Assembly: GCF_007990545.2 (NCBI RefSeq)
Contig: NZ_AP019829.2
Location: 744,001 to 808,000, forward strand
Source: Leptotrichia wadei
GTDB lineage: Bacteria; Fusobacteriota; Fusobacteriia; Fusobacteriales; Leptotrichiaceae
DNA length: 64,000 bases
Direction: 5' to 3'
The position numbers and the translations under genes are program-made. Under the pieces are notes generated by a model. That model saw only the letters and a program-made list of their open reading frames with translations, did not search any database and was not told the origin of the DNA. This document shows positions 17,335-25,880 of the stretch, in pieces; the first letter of the stretch is position 1; every line of letters starts with the position of its first letter.

Positions 17335-17631
17335 AGCGCAAGAACACTCGGAACTTTAGTTGTGAGATGAATTGCACGAAAATTTAGTAGGCATATGGAA
17401 AAATTTTAGTAGATAAAATGCAGAATATTCTTTGATTGAAGACTGCAATGGAGTATTAAATATTCTAAAGAAAAGTAAAGTTGTGGACTTAAATGTTGTC
17501 CTATACAATAGGGGCGGGCTGAACACGCCTAAAAGAATAAGGATAGTTGTTGTGCTATCAAACTTCTTAGAAAATTTTTAAATACTTTTAAAGATTTTAG
17601 AACCCTGCGACTTTAGTCGTGGGAGGTTCAG
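17335..17631 (+). mobile_element. Probable IS200/IS605-like remnant (no tnpB), with omega-RNA-like hairpins
   Basis: About 300 nt with no gene but with IS605-type end hairpins at both edges: CTCGGAAC-TTTA-GTTGTGAG (17347-17366) followed by ATGAATTGCAC, and CCCTGCGAC-TTTA-GTCGTGGG (17603-17623) followed by AGGTTCA. Between them lie further stems: GGAC/GTCC (17485-17501), GGCG/CGCC (17513-17529) and GATAG/CTATC (17542-17559). From memory this resembles the non-coding end of IS605-type elements, where TnpB guide RNA (omega-RNA) ends in such a hairpin. No transposase or TnpB reading frame remains. Alternative: an unrelated structured leader RNA. Confidence 0.45.
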
Positions 17632-17649
17632 AGAACAATTTAATCCAAA

Positions 17650-17744
17650 CTTATCAAGAGAGATACTAGGGAACGGCCCGTTTTGAGTATCCAGCAACCT
17701 GTAAAAACAAGGTGCTAAATCCGGCATAAAAATGCAAAGATAAG
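17650..17744 (+). promoter_or_regulatory. SAM-I (S-box) riboswitch
   Basis: The S-box core is clear: CTTATCAAGAGAGAT, then AGGGAACGGCCCG, CCAGCAACCT, AAGGTGCTAAATCC, and the closing GATAAG that pairs with the first CTTATC to form P1. Binding of S-adenosylmethionine stabilises P1 and favours the terminator at 17761-17788, lowering metK expression when its product is plentiful. Confidence 0.95.
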
Positions 17745-17760
17745 GATAAGAATTTTAATT

Positions 17761-17788
17761 CTCTTCCTTAGTGGAAGAGTTTTTTTTT
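17761..17788 (+). terminator. Riboswitch expression-platform terminator
   Basis: CTCTTCC (17761-17767), loop TTAGT, GGAAGAG (17773-17779), then nine T. It lies 16 nt after the riboswitch P1 stem, the usual transcription-attenuation layout. About 175 nt of AT-rich leader follow before metK. Confidence 0.92.
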
Positions 17789-17963
17789 AGATAATATACT
17801 CGAACTTGTTTAAAATAGAACTGCTAAAAATTATAAAAATCTGGGGTTTGAGTAAATAGTCATAGCTTTTGAGTTCAGTTTTAAGGTAATTTTACTATAA
17901 TAATAAATTGAAAGTTTTATAAAATTAAATAAGAATAAAAAAGGAAAATTAGGAGGAAATAAA

Positions 17964-19115
17964 ATGGCTAAAAAAATTTATTTTACATCAGAATTTGTAT
18001 CACCTGGACATCCAGACAAAATTTGTGATCAAATTTCAGATTCAATATTAGATGCTTGTCTTGCAGATGATGAAACTTCAAGAGTAGCATGCGAAACATT
18101 TGCAACTACTGGACTTGTGGTTGTTGGGGGAGAAATTACAACTAAAACTTATGTAGATGTACAAAAAATTGTGAGGGATAAAATTTATGAAATCGGATAT
18201 AGACCAGGAATGGGATTCGATTCAGATTGTGGCGTTATGAATGTCATTCATTCTCAATCACCTGATATTTCAATGGGAGTTGATACAGGTGGTGCTGGAG
18301 ATCAGGGAATTATGTTTGGTGGAGCAGTTAATGAAACTGAAGAGTTAATGCCGCTGGCTCTTGTATTATCACGTGGAATTATTCAAAAATTGACTAAAAT
18401 TACAAGAGATGGAACACTTGCCTGGGCAAGACCAGATGCAAAAGCTCAAGTTACATTGGCTTACGATGAAAACGGAAAATTATTGAATGTTGATACAGTA
18501 GTTTTATCTGTACAGCACGATGAAAATGTTACAAATGAGCAAATTGAAAAAGACTTGAAAGAACTTGTAATAAAACCTGTATTAGAAAAATATGACTTGA
18601 ATATTGAAAACGTGAGAAAATTCCATATTAATCCAACTGGAAGATTTGTGATTGGAGGGCCTCACGGAGATTCTGGACTTACTGGAAGAAAAATTATAAT
18701 TGATACTTATGGTGGATATTTTAGACATGGTGGAGGAGCATTTTCTGGAAAAGATCCATCCAAAGTTGACAGATCGGCAGCTTATGCAGCAAGATGGATT
18801 GCAAAAAATATTGTTGCGGCAGGCTTTGCTACAAAATGTGAAGTTCAGCTATCTTATGCGATAGGTGTTGTTGAACCTGTATCAATTCGTGTAGAAACAT
18901 TTGGAACTGGGACAGTTGAAGAAACAAGAATTGAAGAGGCTGTTGCAAAATTATTTGACTTAACACCAAATGGAATCCAAAAATCGTTGAATTTGAGAAA
19001 GCCATCATTTAGATATCAAGATTTAGCAGCTTTTGGTCATATTGGAAGAACTGATATTGATTTACCTTGGGAAAAACTGGATAAAGTTGAAGAACTAAAG
19101 AAAGAATTATTATAA
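17964..19115 (+). CDS. metK: S-adenosylmethionine synthetase
   Basis: Makes SAM from methionine and ATP. 383 residues with the N-terminal [14 protein letters not shown], the [10 protein letters not shown] motif and the P-loop-like [22 protein letters not shown] lies 6 nt upstream of the ATG. The upstream SAM-I riboswitch gives direct product feedback. Followed by an unrelated oligopeptide-binding lipoprotein gene. Confidence 0.97.
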   Translation: MAKKIYFTSEFVSPGHPDKICDQISDSILDACLADDETSRVACETFATTGLVVVGGEITTKTYVDVQKIVRDKIYEIGYRPGMGFDSDCGVMNVIHSQSPDISMGVDTGGAGDQGIMFGGAVNETEELMPLALVLSRGIIQKLTKITRDGTLAWARPDAKAQVTLAYDENGKLLNVDTVVLSVQHDENVTNEQIEKDLKELVIKPVLEKYDLNIENVRKFHINPTGRFVIGGPHGDSGLTGRKIIIDTYGGYFRHGGGAFSGKDPSKVDRSAAYAARWIAKNIVAAGFATKCEVQLSYAIGVVEPVSIRVETFGTGTVEETRIEEAVAKLFDLTPNGIQKSLNLRKPSFRYQDLAAFGHIGRTDIDLPWEKLDKVEELKKELL

Positions 19116-19231
19116 TTAGTTTTTAAAAATATAAATGAGAGGAGAGAAAAGGATATTTATACTGGATAAATTGATTTCTAAAATGTTGTTAAAAGATATC
19201 TGAAGAATCGAGTATAAGATATTCGGCAGGA

Positions 19232-20818
19232 ATGAAAAAAAATATATTTTTTACGTTGATAATATTTGTATTTTTATTAGCGGGGTGTTCTAAGAACAGC
19301 AAGAATAATAAAGAAACAGTAGTCTTTAATCTTGGAAGTGATTACAATACTTTGGATCCGCATTTATTTACAGAGATGATAGCAGTTCAAGTTGATTCAA
19401 GCATATATGAAGGATTATTGAGATTGGATGAAAAAGGGAATTATACGGGAGGAGTTGCCAAGAGCTTTAAGGAAAGCGGTAATAAATTGATATTCAAATT
19501 GAGAGACAATGCAAAATGGAGCAATGGTCAAAAGATAGTAGCGAATGATTTTGTCTTTGCATTTAAAAGAGTTTTAAATCCTAAGGTTGCAGCTCAATTT
19601 TCTGAGATGCTGTTTCCTATAAAAAATGCGGAAAAGTATTATAACGGAAAAGTTGGGGCAGACGCTTTGGGAGTTAAGGCAATTGATGATGAGACACTGG
19701 AAATAGAACTAGAACATCCTACAGCTTATTTCAAATATATTTTAACTTTGCCAATTTCGGTACCTCTAAATCAAAAGTTTTATGAATCTAGAGAAAATAA
19801 ATATGCAGTAAAGCTGGATGACTTCTTGTTTAATGGACCATATAAAATAACAAAATTACAGGAAGAAGAGATTTTGTTAGAAAAAAATGAGGATTATTGG
19901 AATGCTAAAAATATAAAAATTCCAAAAATAAAATATGTTATTTCAAAAGACTTTAGAGTAGTTGATGATTTAATTAAAAATAAAGAAATTGATATGTCAA
20001 GAGTTGAGCCTTATAGTCTGTCAAAATATAAGAAAAATAAGGTTTTAGATACATATTTTAATGGAAGAGTCTGGTATCTTGATTTTAATTTAAGCAATAA
20101 ATATTTGAAAAATTCTAAATTGAGAAAAGCTATTTCGATAGTCATTGATAGAAAGAAATATGTAAATGAAATTAAGAAAGATGGATCAATTGTTGCAAAA
20201 TCAATTATAAGTAACGAAATTTCAGGATATAGTAAAAAATATAGGGAAAGTTATCCAGATAAAGATTATTTTAAAGATAATGATATTAAAACAGCTAAAA
20301 AATTGTATTTAGAAGCATTAAAAGAACTTGGAGTTAATAGATTAAGATTAAGATTGTTATCAGGAAACTCAGATCCAGAAGTAAAGGAAATACAGTTCAT
20401 TCAAGAGGAATTGAGAACAAAATTAGGACTGGAGACAGATGTTTCAACTGTACCATTTAAAGAAAGATTATCAAAAACTAGATCTGGAGATTATGATACA
20501 GTATTGAATACATGGTCGCCAAAATACGATGATGCCTTATCTTATTTAGATAGATGGAAAAAAGATGATAACTTAAATATGAATGTCTGGTCTAAAGCTA
20601 AATACAATGCATTAGTAACAGAAATCTCAAAAATACCGTCTTCTAAAGAAAGAGATAAAAAAATAAATGAAGCTGAGAGAATACTGATTGATGAGAATGT
20701 AATTTCGCCACTATATTTTTCAGTAGAAAATCATTACAGAAATCCAAAGATAAAAGATGTTGTGAGAAGAAGTGTTACTGGAATTGCAGATTTCACTTAT
20801 GCACATTTTTTAAAATAA
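19232..20818 (+). CDS. Oligopeptide ABC transporter substrate-binding lipoprotein (OppA family)
   Basis: 528 residues. Lipobox LAGC (Cys about 19) and the family 5 solute-binding fold: NLGSDYNTLDPH at the mature start, WSNGQKIVANDFVFAFKR and the later NGPYKITKLQEEEILLEKN. It would capture peptides for an Opp/Dpp-type importer, but no permease or ATPase gene is adjacent, so it is an orphan here. Only a very close AGG precedes the ATG, so translation may be weak or the start may differ. Confidence 0.88.
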   Translation: MKKNIFFTLIIFVFLLAGCSKNSKNNKETVVFNLGSDYNTLDPHLFTEMIAVQVDSSIYEGLLRLDEKGNYTGGVAKSFKESGNKLIFKLRDNAKWSNGQKIVANDFVFAFKRVLNPKVAAQFSEMLFPIKNAEKYYNGKVGADALGVKAIDDETLEIELEHPTAYFKYILTLPISVPLNQKFYESRENKYAVKLDDFLFNGPYKITKLQEEEILLEKNEDYWNAKNIKIPKIKYVISKDFRVVDDLIKNKEIDMSRVEPYSLSKYKKNKVLDTYFNGRVWYLDFNLSNKYLKNSKLRKAISIVIDRKKYVNEIKKDGSIVAKSIISNEISGYSKKYRESYPDKDYFKDNDIKTAKKLYLEALKELGVNRLRLRLLSGNSDPEVKEIQFIQEELRTKLGLETDVSTVPFKERLSKTRSGDYDTVLNTWSPKYDDALSYLDRWKKDDNLNMNVWSKAKYNALVTEISKIPSSKERDKKINEAERILIDENVISPLYFSVENHYRNPKIKDVVRRSVTGIADFTYAHFLK

Positions 20819-20842
20819 TATTTATATATCTTAAGGAAGAAT

Positions 20843-20874
20843 AAAAAAACAGGATGGTAATTTTATCATCCTGT
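20843..20874 (-). terminator. Terminator for the minus-strand GyrI-like operon
   Basis: ACAGGATG (20849-20856) pairs with CATCCTGT (20867-20874). On the minus strand the stem is followed by seven T, so it best serves the leftward operon ending at 20930; the plus-strand gene ending at 20818 may use the same stem less efficiently. Confidence 0.8.
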
Positions 20875-20929
20875 GCTGTAATTATATTTTAAGTTTATGT
20901 AAAATTTTAGACTTTCTTTTAATTTTTCC

Positions 20930-21562
20930 TTATTTTTTAACAGGCTGTCTTATCACTGTCTTCAGTTTATTTATATCTGCCTTTCTTGGATCACTTAAAT
21001 AAATTTCATGATGATGTCTTTTATCTGTTAAATCAATACTGTACCCACTTTCTTGTACAAATTCATTCATTCTTTGAATAGTTTTGGGTTCATCATTGTA
21101 GCTTCCTATATGCATACATTGTACGCAAAGTCCTTCATTATAGCTGAAAAATTCAACTTTTGAAAAATCCTTTTTCTTTTTTTTAGTAGCACATTTTATA
21201 GCCCATTCCACATCTTCCTCTTTAATAAAATCAGGTACTCTAATTAAAGAAATCCAGTTAAATAATTCCTTGTTTAACAGATAATTTTCATTCTCTACAT
21301 TTTCCTGCCACCAAAGCCCTTCTAGTGGCGGAACAACATATTCAAAAAATCCTTCAATTTTGTATTCTGTTTTATAGCTTATCTTAAGAGTGTAGGCAAC
21401 TCCGTATAACATTTCAACAGCTTTTTGATATTCCCCTTCTTTCTCATTGGGATTTCCTTTTCCTCGCACTGCTATAAAATTCATTTTAGGAATTTCTATA
21501 ATTTCAGGTTTTTCTGACGGTCTATAAAATTTTTTAAATTCTTTCTTAAAATCAAATGCCAT
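20930..21562 (-). CDS. GyrI-like small-molecule-binding protein (copy 2)
   Basis: 210 residues. Fits the GyrI-like / SRPBCC-like small-molecule-binding family (COG4832-type): KPEIIEIPKMNFIAVRGKGNP at the N-terminus, YVVPPLEGLWW and a terminal HHEIYLSDPRKAD. Relatives are stand-alone ligand binders or hydrolases, often beside WYL or MerR regulators. Start set at the ATG at 21562 with AGGAG 9 nt upstream. It follows another GyrI-like gene by 19 nt, downstream of a WYL regulator. Confidence 0.8.
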   Translation of the reverse strand: MAFDFKKEFKKFYRPSEKPEIIEIPKMNFIAVRGKGNPNEKEGEYQKAVEMLYGVAYTLKISYKTEYKIEGFFEYVVPPLEGLWWQENVENENYLLNKELFNWISLIRVPDFIKEEDVEWAIKCATKKKKKDFSKVEFFSYNEGLCVQCMHIGSYNDEPKTIQRMNEFVQESGYSIDLTDKRHHHEIYLSDPRKADINKLKTVIRQPVKK

Positions 21563-21581
21563 AATTATCATCTCCTAGTTA

Positions 21582-22055
21582 TTATTTTATGCTGATATAA
21601 ATGTGAATTTCCATATTTTCATAATGATTACCTGCTATATATTCTTCAAAATCATAAGTATAGTTTCTTATATCAGATTTTTCCTTCCCAAATTCTTCCC
21701 AAAATTTATACCAAAATTCTCCAACAGCCTTTACAGGATCACCAAAAATCACAAATTTTGCATATCTTCCTTCGGGAATTTCTAGACTTGTCATATCTTC
21801 AGGAATTTCATCAATTTTATTTTTCACTTCACAGCCTGTAAGACAGTCGTACTCAAAGCCATTTTCATTACTGTAATTATAATAGACTCCAATAGCATTG
21901 TTATTTGTTCTGTCCTTTATATTTTTGGCACCTTTTTCAGAATACAGTTTTTCCCATAAATTTGAAATTTTTTCAGACATTGTTTCATCATCTTTCACTC
22001 TTGTTTTAAATCCAACAAGAGTTTTTTCTTTAATTTCTACTATTTCATATTTCAT
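21582..22055 (-). CDS. GyrI-like effector-binding protein (copy 1)
   Basis: 157 residues from the ATG at 22055, preceded by AAAGGTGG at good spacing. It matches the AraC effector-binding/GyrI-like domain: KYEIVEIKEKTLVGFKTR, the central IGVYYNYSNENGFEYDCLTG, and YAKFVIFGDPVKAVGEFW. The reading frame has no stop upstream and continues into the C-terminal part of the neighbouring VOC gene, so a longer fused product is possible if translation enters from there. Ligand unknown. Confidence 0.75.
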   Translation of the reverse strand: MKYEIVEIKEKTLVGFKTRVKDDETMSEKISNLWEKLYSEKGAKNIKDRTNNNAIGVYYNYSNENGFEYDCLTGCEVKNKIDEIPEDMTSLEIPEGRYAKFVIFGDPVKAVGEFWYKFWEEFGKEKSDIRNYTYDFEEYIAGNHYENMEIHIYISIK

Positions 22056-22477
22056 AATTATACCACCTTTATCAATTTGTTTGTATTGTTTTAAAAATTC
22101 TTCAGTTGGTTTTATAATCTGTATAACATCTATCAGAAGATTATCAGGACCTTCAAAAATAAAATGTCTCTGTCCCCATTCCTCATTTTGTATTTCTAGC
22201 AATATGTTCATATTTTATCTTCTGAAATCCTTTCATATATTTTATCAACATCTTCAACTTCAAAATTTAATATAATTCCTTTAGATTGTTGCCTAAATCT
22301 TTCTGGAATTGTTTCATGGTTTTTATCTATAATTGCTATCTCAAAGTTATTCTCATGTTTCAAACTGATATACCAATCGCTGACAAATGTTTCTTTAAAA
22401 TTAAAATGCTTTTTTATAAAATTTCCTGTTTCCTCTATGTTATTACTTAAAATTACAGGATAAAAACTATTTAACAT
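22056..22477 (-). pseudogene. VOC (glyoxalase-like) protein, split by a frameshift
   Basis: The 89-residue upstream part (22208-22477) is the N-terminal half of a VOC domain (YPVILSNNIEETGNFIKKHF, then KGIILNFEVEDVDKIYERI) and stops right after ISEDKI. The other half, EEWGQRHFIFEGPDN followed by LLIDVIQ, lies in another frame from 22211 on. Insertion of one A in the AAAA run near 22215 would join them. Downstream the frame runs without a stop into the GyrI-like gene. GAGGAGG precedes the ATG at 22477. It may be a real inactivation, a sequencing error, a programmed shift, or a switchable tract. Confidence 0.75.
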
Positions 22478-22523
22478 AAAAATTCCTCCTCTTTAAAATT
22501 TTCTATAGATATTATAATACAAA

Positions 22524-22549
22524 AAATATGACATCAGTATGTCATATTT
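22524..22549. promoter_or_regulatory. Perfect palindrome upstream of the VOC gene (operator or terminator)
   Basis: AAATATGACAT and ATGTCATATTT around CAGT: 11-bp perfect arms. On the minus strand it lies just upstream of a TATAAT box (22511-22516 complement) with no good -35, so it could bind an activator such as the nearby WYL protein. It is also followed on that strand by six T, so it could be the terminator of the hypothetical gene at 22567-23040. Sequence alone does not decide. Confidence 0.5.
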
Positions 22550-22566
22550 ATAATGATATTATTTAT

Positions 22567-23040
22567 TTATTCTTCAGCATAGTTTTCTAATTTTACAATT
22601 TTAGGTTTTTCTGCTGAAATAATGTCAACTACATGATTCCATGAAAGAATTCCATAGTGTGTGTATTTGTCACCAAACATATCATAATAAAAAGTAATAT
22701 TTTCTACCATTTTAAGATATGAAGAATTTTTAATTATTGTGAAATACTCTCCTAAAACGTTACTGTTTTCATCAGGATATGCAAAAGATTCATTTCTAGT
22801 TTGATACATTATATAGCTTTCAAATGTTATCTCATAAATTTCATTATAGTCGATCAAAATAGGATAAGCTTTTTTTAATATTTCATCAAGATCTTTATTT
22901 CCTGCATTACTCGCTTCAGAACCTTTTTCTCCAGAATAAGGGAGAGAAACTATTATTTTTAATACATTATCTACATTGTCATTTATATTTAAAATATATG
23001 GCATATTATTATTTTTATATTTTTTACCAAATTTTATCAT
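22567..23040 (-). CDS. Hypothetical protein
   Basis: 157 residues, no family recognised. No signal peptide or membrane segment; acidic, rich in Asn, Tyr and Ile, with conserved-looking aromatic stretches such as ENITFYYDMFGDKYTHYG. It starts 45 nt after the WYL regulator gene and is probably expressed with it. No strong SD is visible before the ATG at 23040 beyond AGGAG about 8 nt upstream on the minus strand. Confidence 0.65.
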   Translation of the reverse strand: MIKFGKKYKNNNMPYILNINDNVDNVLKIIVSLPYSGEKGSEASNAGNKDLDEILKKAYPILIDYNEIYEITFESYIMYQTRNESFAYPDENSNVLGEYFTIIKNSSYLKMVENITFYYDMFGDKYTHYGILSWNHVVDIISAEKPKIVKLENYAEE

Positions 23041-23085
23041 TTTTTTACTCCTATTAAAAAATTAAGATAAGGATAACTATTATTT

Positions 23086-23982
23086 TTAAACATAATTTTC
23101 CTTCATTTTTGAAATTTTTTCAAACAAAATTTTCTTTATTCTCTCTGGTTCTTTCACTTTCAAATGTTCTCCAAAAGATAGAAGATAGCCGTAAATCCAT
23201 TCATTTTCAGGATATTCCATTATAATTTCAAAATCGCCATTTTCCATTTTGTTTATACTCTCTTCAGAAAATTCATCATAGACACGGTATGCTTGTGATT
23301 TGTCTATTTCGACTATGATTTTTATATTTTCTACCGTATTTTTCTTGTTATTTATTTCAAAGTCTTTGATTGTTTTTTCAAAATATTCGTTTGTTAAAGT
23401 TAGATTTTTAATTCTTGTTATTTTAAATTGACGAATATCATTTTTTTTGTGGCAATAGGCAAATAAGTACCAGGCTTTTTCCTTAAACCATAAAGTCAGG
23501 GGATCTGCAGTTCTTTCAGAATGCTTACCTTTTGTATTGAAGTAGTCAAATTTTACAGTTTGTTTAGTCAATATTGCTTCTTTTAATTTTTCAAATAGGG
23601 TATTGTCGTCATCATTGTTGTACCTTGAGAAATCTATTTTTATCCAGTCGTCTGCTTTTTGATTGAAAATGGCACTTAATTTTGAGAGAGTTTTATCGTT
23701 GTTGAAGTAGTTTGTGGCATTTAGGCTTTGGAGGGCATAAAGTATTTCGTTTTGTTCCTTTTGGGAAAGCAGGGATTTATTCATTATGTAGTTATCCATT
23801 AATTTTATTCCGCCATGTTTTCCTCTTTGAAAATAGATAGGAATACTAGCGGAAGCGAGAATATCAATATCCCTATAAATTGTTCTTATGGACACTTCAA
23901 AATGTGCAGCAAGCTCTTTTGCAGTAATTGTCCTTTTTTCAAGTAATAAATATATAATTTCAAATAATCTGTTAATTTTCAT
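23086..23982 (-). CDS. HTH-WYL transcriptional regulator (YafY/YobV-like)
   Basis: 298 residues. An N-terminal winged HTH (about 1-60: TAKELAAHFEVSIRTIYRDIDIL) and a WYL domain (about 135-220; the WYL-equivalent is WYLFAYCHKKNDIRQFKITRI). WYL proteins sense a ligand or nucleic acid and usually control the neighbouring operon; here that is two GyrI-like proteins and a VOC protein, a common set of partners. The palindrome at 22524-22549 is a candidate binding site. Confidence 0.9.
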   Translation of the reverse strand: MKINRLFEIIYLLLEKRTITAKELAAHFEVSIRTIYRDIDILASASIPIYFQRGKHGGIKLMDNYIMNKSLLSQKEQNEILYALQSLNATNYFNNDKTLSKLSAIFNQKADDWIKIDFSRYNNDDDNTLFEKLKEAILTKQTVKFDYFNTKGKHSERTADPLTLWFKEKAWYLFAYCHKKNDIRQFKITRIKNLTLTNEYFEKTIKDFEINNKKNTVENIKIIVEIDKSQAYRVYDEFSEESINKMENGDFEIIMEYPENEWIYGYLLSFGEHLKVKEPERIKKILFEKISKMKENYV

Positions 23983-24057
23983 AATGCTTTTACTCGCTCC
24001 TTAAATAAATTTTATTTAAAAAATAAGGATTATATTTTATTTCTTTTGATTTTTTAT

Positions 24058-24097
24058 AAAAAAAGGAGTATTATCTCCTCAGTTGAGATAAAACTCC
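24058..24097 (-). terminator. Terminator for the NlpC/P60 gene
   Basis: GGAGTATTATCTC (24065-24077) pairs with GAGATAAAACTCC (24085-24097) with one internal mismatch; on the minus strand seven T follow. It closes the hydrolase gene and separates it from the WYL operon. Confidence 0.88.
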
Positions 24098-24203
24098 TCA
24101 TTCCAAAGTTTTTTTTAAAATCGATTAATGATTTTTTTTTGTTCTTGTGTGTACAAGAATTTATGTAAAGAATATATTTATTTATAAGAAATTAATTCAT
24201 AAA

Positions 24204-24743
24204 TTAACTAAATGGATTAATTGCCCATCTAAATGTCTTGTTGTAAAAATTACTGTCTAAACTAGAAACTGTTACTCTTCTACTTCCAGAAGAAGCGTGA
24301 ATAAACTGTCTATTACCCATATAGATACCTACGTGAGAAATACGACCTTTTCCAGTTGTTTCAAAAAATACCAAATCGCCTTTCGTCATATTCATTGATG
24401 AAATTCTTGGTTTAAATGTTGCTTGTGAACTTGAAACTCTAGGCAAGCTTACATTAGCAGCTTTTTTGAATACGTAACCAACGAAGCCTGAACAATCAAA
24501 TGTATTCGGACCAGTTGCTCCCCAAACATATGGTGAACCTAATTTTGTTTGCGCAAATGAGATAATTTGATCTCTTACAGCTGTTGAAGCAGCTCCACTA
24601 CTTGTCACCTCTTGTCTTGGTTTTGATACAACAGTTAAATCTATAGTTTTGTTACTATAGTGATTTTTGATTGTGCTTTCTAAATCTGCAAATGATACAG
24701 CAGATATAATCAAAGCTCCAGCTAGCATCAATATTTTTTTCAT
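24204..24743 (-). CDS. Exported NlpC/P60 cysteine peptidase (peptidoglycan hydrolase)
   Basis: 179 residues. Signal peptide (MKKILMLAGALIISAVSFA), a short linker, and a C-terminal NlpC/P60 domain (about 70-179). The catalytic Cys is in TFDCSGFVGYVF and the His in RISHVGIYMGN, with a later FIHASS. It would cut peptide stems in peptidoglycan, as a single-domain enzyme without a wall-binding repeat. Start set at ATG 24743, with GGAGG 6 nt upstream; the TTG at 24755 overlaps that SD. Confidence 0.92.
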   Translation of the reverse strand: MKKILMLAGALIISAVSFADLESTIKNHYSNKTIDLTVVSKPRQEVTSSGAASTAVRDQIISFAQTKLGSPYVWGATGPNTFDCSGFVGYVFKKAANVSLPRVSSSQATFKPRISSMNMTKGDLVFFETTGKGRISHVGIYMGNRQFIHASSGSRRVTVSSLDSNFYNKTFRWAINPFS

Positions 24744-24911
24744 TATAACCTCCAATCTACCTTTGAACTTTGGTACATTTATTATAACAATGTTTACTTT
24801 AATTTAGATTTTTTTTAACTTAATTTTTTATTAATTTGAAAAATTAAAGTGAATAAGATTATTAATTTTAAGAAAATCAATGAATTTAAAGAGTAGCTAA
24901 AAATTTTTTTC

Positions 24912-24940
24912 TTGAAGTTTTTGAAGAATATTGATATAAT
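24912..24940 (+). promoter_or_regulatory. Promoter of small exported protein gene
   Basis: TTGAAG (24912-24917), 17-nt spacer, TATAAT (24935-24940), 63 nt before the ATG at 25004. It faces away from the NlpC/P60 gene, making a divergent intergenic region. Confidence 0.7.
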
Positions 24941-25003
24941 ACAAGTAAAGTTAGAATTATTATTAAAATATAATAAAATAAGTAATCATGAAAGGATGAT
25001 GAG

Positions 25004-25342
25004 ATGAAAAAGTTTATTTTAATTGGAGTTGCGGCTATTTCAATATTGGCAGCTGCTGATGTAAATACAAAAAAAATTCTTGAAGAATACAGAAAAGAGG
25101 CTCTTAAAAGAGAGGCAGCACCAAAGCCTGAAAAGATTATAAAAAAAAGAATTAATGTAGATTCTATAACTGGAACTTCTGGAACAGCTGTTGAGGATGA
25201 AAATGTTGCAGTTGAAGTTGTGGAAGAAGGAACACAGGCAACTCCAGATATAATCGAAAAGGTAAATTTTTATTTAAGAAATAATCCTGAAAAACGTCAA
25301 AAACTTGAAAGACGTTATAGAGCTGTTGTTGGTCAAGAATAA
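25004..25342 (+). CDS. Small exported protein of unknown function
   Basis: 112 residues. Signal peptide (MKKFILIGVAAISILAAA), then a Lys/Glu-rich helical stretch with EEYRKEALKREAAPKPEK, an acidic Val-rich middle and a basic C-terminal helix (NPEKRQKLERRYRAVV). AAAGGATGATGAG precedes the start. It resembles in overall design, not clearly in sequence, the exported protein at 50565-50948. A single-gene unit with its own promoter and terminator. Confidence 0.75.
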   Translation: MKKFILIGVAAISILAAADVNTKKILEEYRKEALKREAAPKPEKIIKKRINVDSITGTSGTAVEDENVAVEVVEEGTQATPDIIEKVNFYLRNNPEKRQKLERRYRAVVGQE

Positions 25343-25350
25343 ATTTTTGA

Positions 25351-25380
25351 AAAAGGGTACTTATCTAAGAGTACCTTTTT
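25351..25380 (+). terminator. Terminator after small exported protein gene
   Basis: AAAGGGTACT pairs with AGTACCTTTTT around a short loop (25351-25380), with a T run of five. Confidence 0.85.
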
Positions 25381-25402
25381 GTTATTTTTAGAAAAAATTT
25401 GT

Positions 25403-25455
25403 TTAACAAAAGATAGCAGAAAGTCATAGGATTTCTATAAGTTGAAGTAGTTTAT
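25403..25455 (+). repeat. Short hairpin repeat, copy B
   Basis: Aligns without gaps to 17168-17220 (40 of 53 identities by hand), including TTAACA, AAGATAGCA, AAGTC, TATAAGT and the terminal AGTAGTTTAT. The central hairpin is decayed compared with copy A. It sits in the same place relative to a gene, shortly after a stop codon and terminator. Confidence 0.5.
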
Positions 25456-25880
25456 TTTCTAAAATTATTAGTGAAAGTAATTTTTTAAGACAGTATAATA
25501 CTATTCCTCGTTTAAAAAGCGGATATTTATTTTAATTATTTGAAAATAAATATTAGGTTCAATCTGCAAAAAGATTTATAATATATTTGTTATTCAAATG
25601 GAGTTTAGTATAAAAGTATAAAATAGATATTTTGAGATTTAAGTGGTTTTATCATATAAAAAAATAAATTATAAAAACACTTGATATAATGTATGTTATA
25701 TGATATTATAATAATATCGCTTTAAAGCTGAAATCACATAATTTTTATCATTTTTAAATTTCTATTTCTTAGTAATTTTTTTAAAAATATGTTTTTTACG
25801 GCTTAATTTTAGGGCATTTTTATTGTGAATTGACATTAAATGATGACCTTGAAATAAAAAAATGAGAGGATTAAATAATA
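25456..25880. other. Gene-free AT-rich region before mreC
   Basis: No reading frame or RNA gene recognised. It holds the likely mreC promoter at 25681-25709 and a second TTGACA near 25830 that lacks a good -10. Stretches rich in A and T would melt easily. The mreC leader would be about 165 nt. Confidence 0.5.
25681..25709 (+). promoter_or_regulatory. Promoter of the mreC operon
   Basis: TTGATA (25681-25686), 17-nt spacer, TATTAT (25704-25709). It is the best promoter in the 540-nt gap and could drive the whole mreC to LolD-like run. Confidence 0.65.

Noticed and set aside
19135-19203. 22-codon ORF between metK and the OppA-type gene
   Set aside because: No SD at its ATG and no recognisable content; it may matter only as upstream translation feeding the weak start at 19232.
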